Shown here piece after piece: positions 58,920-64,000 of a stretch of DNA of 64,000 bases. The position numbers and the translations under genes are program-made. The stretch covers positions 868,001-932,000 of the forward strand of contig NC_089422.1 in NCBI RefSeq assembly GCF_013426205.1, written 5' to 3'. Origin of the DNA: Metarhizium brunneum (taxonomy: Eukaryota; Ascomycota; Sordariomycetes; Hypocreales; Clavicipitaceae). The notes beneath the pieces were generated by a model. That model was not told where the DNA came from. It did no database searches and worked only from the letters and a program-made list of their open reading frames with translations. Numbering within the stretch: position 1 is the first letter of the stretch; the number at the start of each line of letters is the position of its first letter.

Positions 58920-59675
58920 GCCAGCCATGTCGAATGATGAATGGAGGGTATGCTTCCCGTTAATCCCAGTTTGGTATAAGGGCAGCGCGAGAACCAGCAT
59001 GTCGCCCACTAGACTCTAACTTGCCCAGCCAACCGTCACCTGATAGAAGTTGACTTTTATTGTTGCGCAAGGTTAAAGTTTGGATCCAGGTACAGCTTTA
59101 CCTGCTTCCCGCGATCCATGACGGCTCGGTTTGCGATTGGCGGTCGGACATGGTGAAACCAGGCCTCGATGCCGCTTACAACTGAGATTAGCAGCCACAA
59201 CATGCCAGAATGTGTGGGGAGGACGGTGAATTACCCCGCAAACAGAGACTGTGCAGTGAGCACATGATGATCTGCAATACGGCTGCGTGCCTAGGCAAAA
59301 AGTCGGGGCTGTATTTCCTAATGAGGGTCGTGGGTCTGTAGGGCAGAGACTGAGGGGCCGCAGCTCCGGCCGGTCGGCATGGCGCGCCCCCCGAACGGCA
59401 ACGGAGCTTGATTATCGGGGCCCGTTTCCGTAGAGTCGCAAGCCGAGATGGATGTGTAAGGACAGTTTGACACGCTCAAACCAACATGCGGAGCTGTCAA
59501 TGCAAAAAATCGAATTCGTATTAGATGACGCGTCCAATTCTTCTCATCCCAGCCAAGAGTGGGAAAGCGAACCAGGAGGGCATATTTTGGGGGTACATAG
59601 CATTTCCGGACAGCCTCCGGCTCTCGTTGCAAGCCCAGCTGCTCGGGGGCCACGTCGTTCCTCATGATCGAAGAT

Positions 59676-59691
59676 ACCCTAACCCTAACCC
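59676..59691 (+). repeat. Interstitial telomere-like repeat (ACCCTAACCCTAACCC)
   Basis: Two and a half copies of CCCTAA, the C-strand of the fungal telomere repeat TTAGGG. It lies about 290 bp upstream of the HET-domain start. It is too short to mark a chromosome end and could be a telobox-type factor site or a repair scar. Confidence 0.8.
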
Positions 59692-59979
59692 GCTGCTAGT
59701 AGACCTACGATTAGTTGAATTAAAAGTGGGACTATCATCGGCTACAGTGCTGCACCTTCTATCTGCACCCTCGCCACGGCCAGCTGAAAGGAGCAGGCGC
59801 GCATATCGCATCTTTGAAAATCTCCATCTCGCATATTTGCAAAATGCGATATGCGTGTCTAGTTGCCCAGCTGAGGCACACGTCGCAGCTATGCAGCATC
59901 CCCCATTCGTCCCGTGCGGTGCAACATCTCTCTACGCCCTCACGCCGACTTCCAATACAACCACGCCCTTTGCCCCAAC

Positions 59980-62123
59980 ATGAGCTTGTGCGAATACTGC
60001 GGCAAGATCCCCGCCAAGTTATTCAGCTTCCGCCGCAATGAGCAGAGCGACTACGACCACCAGCCAACAATCAGCGCCCTAAAAGCCTCGGCCGGGGGCG
60101 GGTGTCAGGGCTGCCGTCTCCTTCTCCATGCAATAGAGAGCAGCGAATCTGAGCACGCCGGCAAGTATGCGTTGCCGAGAACGTGGAATCCAGATGACCG
60201 GGTGCGTCTGAGCAGCACAAAATTCGGCTGGCAGATTGTGAGGGTCGGGTGGACCGATGCCGGTCATTTTCGAGGCTTTGCTGTGCCTCTGGACTGGAGT
60301 ATGCGCCTCCAAGCCGGGCTTGATGATTGATGAATTGGCTCAGACCGTGTGGCTAATCTGATGGCACAGGAAACTGGGAGACTGTAAAGCCGCCTTCTTT
60401 CGGTGACGTCGGAGGGGAACGTTCTGGTCTTCACCGCGCCTACGAATCTCGTCTTCTGCAACGTTGGTCAAGAGAGTGTCTGGAAAATCACAAAGGCTGT
60501 CGTCGGGGGACCGGTTTCCTCCCAACTCGCCTTATTGACGTGGGAACAGAGGCTGATCCAAGGCTTGTTTTGGTGTTGAGTGCTGGAATCAGGTCCGCAG
60601 ACAAGCGCTACAACGCATTGAGCCATTGTTGGGGCTTGACGATGCCGGAAGCCGCCAAAACAATGGCAAAGACGCTGCGCGACCACCTTGGCTCCATTTC
60701 GGCGGACATGCTGCCCCGTACCTTTCAGGATTTCGTCCAGAATACGCGGCGTCTTGGTGTGCCGTATGTTTGGATCGATTCGCTCTGTATTATTCAGGAT
60801 TCACGGGACGACTGGGAGAGGGAGGCGGCCCAGATGGCTGATGTTTACTCCAACGCACATCTCACCATGGCTGCGTCAGGCTCTGCAGATGGCCAGGGAG
60901 GATGCCAAGTCGTAGACCATGTGCGATCGTACGGCCCCGTCGACATTGAGTGTCGAGCCATTACCGACAGCGCCTCCTCACAGGCATTGACAGAAGACTC
61001 AACAACAACCTTTCGACTTTGGAGCCGGGATACATACCCCGTCGGACAGATTCTGAGGATTGACCCATTGACACAGCGAGGATGGACTCTCCAGGAGCGA
61101 GAACTCTCGCCTCGGGTTGTTCACTACTGTAGAGACACCATCCGGTGGGAATGTTGTGAATCCAGAGCAACGGTTGAGTTCCCTTGGAGTGACGGAGCTT
61201 CGTTCGATGTCGGACGCTTGTTCGACGGGGGATCGTTTGCCAGACCGACACTTATTGGCATACCGAATATCAGCTCGAAACCAATCGACTCTGTCACAAA
61301 ACAAAGGCTCACTTGGTTCGAGCTCGTCGACCGCTACACCAGCCGTTCCCTCACCAGGCAGACGGACATTCTTCCCGCCTTCTCCGGCATCGCCAGATCC
61401 ATCGCCGAAACCACCTCTGACGAATACTACGCTGGGCTCTGGAGGTCCTACTTTGGGCATTGTCTACTGTGGGCGAGCAACTGGCACGTTGGCCGTGGAT
61501 TCAGACAGCACAGCCGTCCTTCCGACTATCTCGCACCAAGTTGGTCGTGGGCCTCTGTGAAAGGCCCAATCCATTACCTCTCCTGGGTCAATGGCTACTG
61601 GCACAGCTTCAACGCCGACCCAGACCCGGCGTACGCACCGCAACTTGTCGACGTCTCGTTGCAAGCGTCTTCCGACCCGTACGGTGCTCTAAAAGCTGCG
61701 ACACTCAGGATCAAGGGCAAGGTCGGCATGGCCATTTGCAAACAAGAAGCTTACGCGGCACCAAAGGATCATCTAAATGTTACTTTTACTGCTGGTCATC
61801 AAGATCGGCAAACTCTTCTGGGAATGGAGGGGGGAAAGCTTGACAAGGTCGGCGAGATTCGTTACGACGTCCCTCTCTGCCCTGACTGCTCGCCAATTGG
61901 AAAATTCACATTGCTGTGGCTGCTGTGCTGCCTGAATAGTGAGAAGACCGCAGATGGGAAGACGTCAACATTTGCAATCGCTCTCCGGGGCGATGACGAC
62001 GTTGAAGGAGAGACGCGGATGTCTTCTATCGTCCCGAAGCGCTTTCGAAGAGTCGGGATAGCATGGGGAATTGATCCTTCATTCTGGGACAAGGCGGTAA
62101 CTATCACTCTGACTATAGTGTAA
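59980..62123 (+). CDS. HET-domain protein (heterokaryon incompatibility type)
   Basis: Exons 59980-60298 and 60370-62123 give 690 aa; the intron is 71 bp with a GTATGC donor. HET domains drive cell death after fusion of unlike fungal strands; many paralogues have no tested role. The N-terminus has two CxxC pairs (LCEYCGKIP and CQGCRLLLHA), a zinc-like module often present in these genes. The HET core (about 200-350) shows YNALSHCWG, LGVPYVWIDSLCIIQD, DWEREAAQMADVYSNAHLTM and further on RGWTLQERELSPRVVHY. The long C-terminal part (350-690) has GLWRSYFGHCLLW and APSWSWASVKGPI, the usual order. The start is at MSLCEYC; an in-frame ATG 66 bp upstream (59914) would add 22 residues. The splice join DWRNWETVK is less conserved than the rest. 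No partner NLR or patatin gene is seen nearby. Confidence 0.9.
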
Positions 62124-62263
62124 TGATTGCAAAGGGACATGCGTCCAAGTGTCCCGTTAAAGTATAATACAAAATCGCCCGAGACCTAATCGGCGACAAG
62201 GGGGGGTATCAAATAGTCCAATATCTAATAATATCCGCTTCCTGCATTTCCTGACCCCACTAG

Positions 62264-64000
62264 TCATGACATTCTTTTGTCCTTGAACCTAGGTCTTTGA
62301 GGGACAGGACCAAAGTACTGAGTGTGCATGGAGATGATACAAGTTTCAAGCGTGGCATACAGCCACACGAAAAGGTTTATCGGCCCAAAAATCGACATTG
62401 GTATGAGTGATACAGCGAGATGGCCTAGATTACGTTGAGCGCTTGACCTTGTCATGAGAAGCATATTCGGGACGTACCAAAGATAATCGGCCGGCGTGTG
62501 ATTGTCTGCCAGAATTCGTCGGACGTGAGCAATTCGAAAGCGCCATGCCACTTCCACGGTCCTTTGAGGCGGAACTTGGTATTAAGATGGGCGCCCAAAA
62601 TCCAAATAACCAGCAGTTTCCACGACGCCATGGCCCGCCGCCACGAGAATAACCTGATGATGTCGAGGATTCCCGGTGCCGAGTCCAGATCGAGCGCCAG
62701 CTGGTACGCATAGCTTTCGTGGTCGACGCCGTATTTGATCCTGGCCCCGGGGAGGGATCGAAGTTTGTAGTGATGCTCGTCCTCGGGAAGCAGGGTCCGC
62801 GGAATATATCGAGGGGACAAGAGATTTGTGACCCAGAGCTGAGTTTGCATCTCTGCGAGTGGCGGAATGGCACCGAGCGAAGGGCGTACGAAACCTATGA
62901 ATCCGACGGTTGGGTCGTCTCGCTTCCAGATTTGACGGACATCAGCACAGTCAGGGGTCGGATATGGGATGTCGTTGGCGTTGTTGGACTTGTTGAGAAA
63001 TGGGAAGCTCTGCTTGTATCCCGTACACATGACTACCATGTCTGGTCGGATTCGCTGTCCTCTCATACGGTCATACTCGGGACGTCCGTTGTTGATGAAG
63101 TCGACGGTTCCATTGCTGTCGAAGCGCAGGGGGAACGGCGCGAGATCCACGCATCTGCCGTGGGTGTCGGGGATTGGTGTTTGCACAAAGAACGAACGCA
63201 GGGAGTACAGCCACAGCGTAGGTCCGGGGACTTTGGGTCTGTATGGCTCGCTTATATAAGGGCACACCTTCATGGATTTGTTGAAGAAGACTACAACGTG
63301 GGCGTTAGTAATTTCCGGGCTGGGGGGACGGACCGACGTACTCCTTGATGGGTGGTCTCTCTCGCGGCCAACACCACCGATCCATTGGTCCATGCCTAGT
63401 GTAGTACCCGAGGATATGAAAAGGAGGGTCTTGATATAGATGTGGTAATACTCCCAAAGCAGCATGTCGTTTCGTCGAAGCATTTTGTGGACGTATGTAG
63501 TGTCAAACATGTTTGCCCGACTGATATCAATGGGAATACCTGGTTCATTGGGGTTTGGCGTGCGAAGACACGGCAATATGACTGGTCCAGGGTTTCTCTG
63601 CCACCTCCCCCGAGTTAGCCCTGGTACGTTTCCAAAAAATCACACAAGACCGACCTTTGGGGCAAAGTGAAAACCATCCCTGTGACACAAGATGACCCTC
63701 TCGACGCTCGGGGTAGTCACAGCGAGATAAGCAATATCAGCTCCCGTCTCGCCAGAGCCGACAACCATGACGGTCCTGCTGGAGCTAAACTGCTTTCGAG
63801 CTTTGAATTCCGACGAGTGTATAACTCGGGGCACGTTCCGGAGCCCCTTGATGTCGGGCACATTAGGCTCGACGTGTAAGCCCGAGCAGACGGCGACGGC
63901 GTCACAATCCCACTCTAGACGGTGGCCCCTTTTCGTCTCATACACGACGGTGTGGCCCTTGCAGCGACGCTTGACAGCCAGGACGCGAGTATCGAGATGT
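62264..64000 (-). CDS. Flavin-containing monooxygenase with C-terminal membrane anchor (3' part)
   Basis: Partial: the 5' part lies beyond the right edge. Exons in view are >64000-63655, 63597-63342, 63290-62478 and 62424-62264; introns are 57, 51 and 53 bp. The FAD-binding N-terminus is missing. Visible are WDCDAVAVCSGLHVEPNVPD, the NADPH site VMVVGSGETGADIAY, FDTTYVHKMLRRNDMLLWEY, DQWIGG, FFNKSMKVCPYISEPYR and PDMVVMCTGYKQSFPFL. The last exon encodes a hydrophobic helix (LIPMSIFGPINLFVWLYATL), a likely membrane anchor. The 51-bp intron 63341-63291 is in frame and stop-free; its removal gives HPSRIFFNKS, the family sequence, and it has a perfect ACTAAC branch site. Substrate unknown; it is not a close copy of the monooxygenase at 41458. 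Confidence 0.88.

Larger units (their letters stand above)
58775..59979. promoter_or_regulatory. Divergent region, SEC14-like gene / HET gene
   Basis: 1.2 kb. It holds a minus-strand TATA-like element (58913-58919) for the SEC14-like gene and a telomere-like repeat (59676-59691) upstream of the HET gene. Small frames at 59318-59665 (-) and 59525-59983 (+) are not credible genes. Confidence 0.5.

Overview
The window is nuclear DNA of a filamentous ascomycete (Pezizomycotina, most probably Sordariomycetes/Hypocreales; genus not determined). The reasons are short introns of about 49-129 bp with GT...AG ends, a HET-domain gene, a Zn2Cys6 regulator, a NIMA-type kinase with the fungal insertion before its HRD motif, and fungal forms of TOM5, SCO1, NUP57 and complex I subunits. 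I rebuilt 20 protein-coding genes, one of them cut by the right edge. Most are spliced, and the exon joins given were read by eye from splice sites, reading phase and family conservation.

Left part (1-13.1 kb): a gene-poor 2.3 kb with microsatellites, a BLOC-1 CNL1-like gene, another 2.5 kb gene-free stretch, then housekeeping genes: a NIMA kinase (-), an ankyrin/double-BTB protein (+) and a choline kinase (-). At 14.9-22.1 kb lies a possible carbon-use module: a D-xylulose reductase/polyol dehydrogenase (-), a divergent Zn2Cys6 regulator (+) and an MFS sugar transporter (+). Three CreA-type motifs at exact 10-bp spacing sit upstream of the transporter.

Middle (22.9-38 kb): a dense housekeeping block, much of it mitochondrial or nuclear-periphery: a CECR5-type HAD protein, SCO1, the Set1/COMPASS subunit SPP1, the ribosome-assembly chaperone SQT1, the glycine decarboxylase P-protein GCV2, a three-exon TOM5 of only 50 codons, nucleoporin NUP57 and the complex I subunit NDUFA8/NUO-20.8.

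Right part (39-64 kb) looks accessory: a divergent pair of DAL5-type anion permease and flavin monooxygenase, a 6.5 kb gene-poor tract rich in TACGGAGTA-like motifs, a secreted CAP/PRY-like protein, a double-GFA-domain protein, a DUF3433 multi-pass membrane protein, a SEC14-like lipid-transfer protein with an unusual 15-residue repeat, a HET-domain protein preceded by a telomere-like repeat, and the 3' part of a second, membrane-anchored flavin monooxygenase.

I found no convincing tRNA, rRNA, CRISPR, intact transposon or secondary-metabolite backbone gene. No clearly new system is proven. The best leads are the pentose/polyol module with its phased CreA sites, the permease-monooxygenase pair, the 15-residue repeats in the SEC14-like protein, and the motif-rich gene desert.
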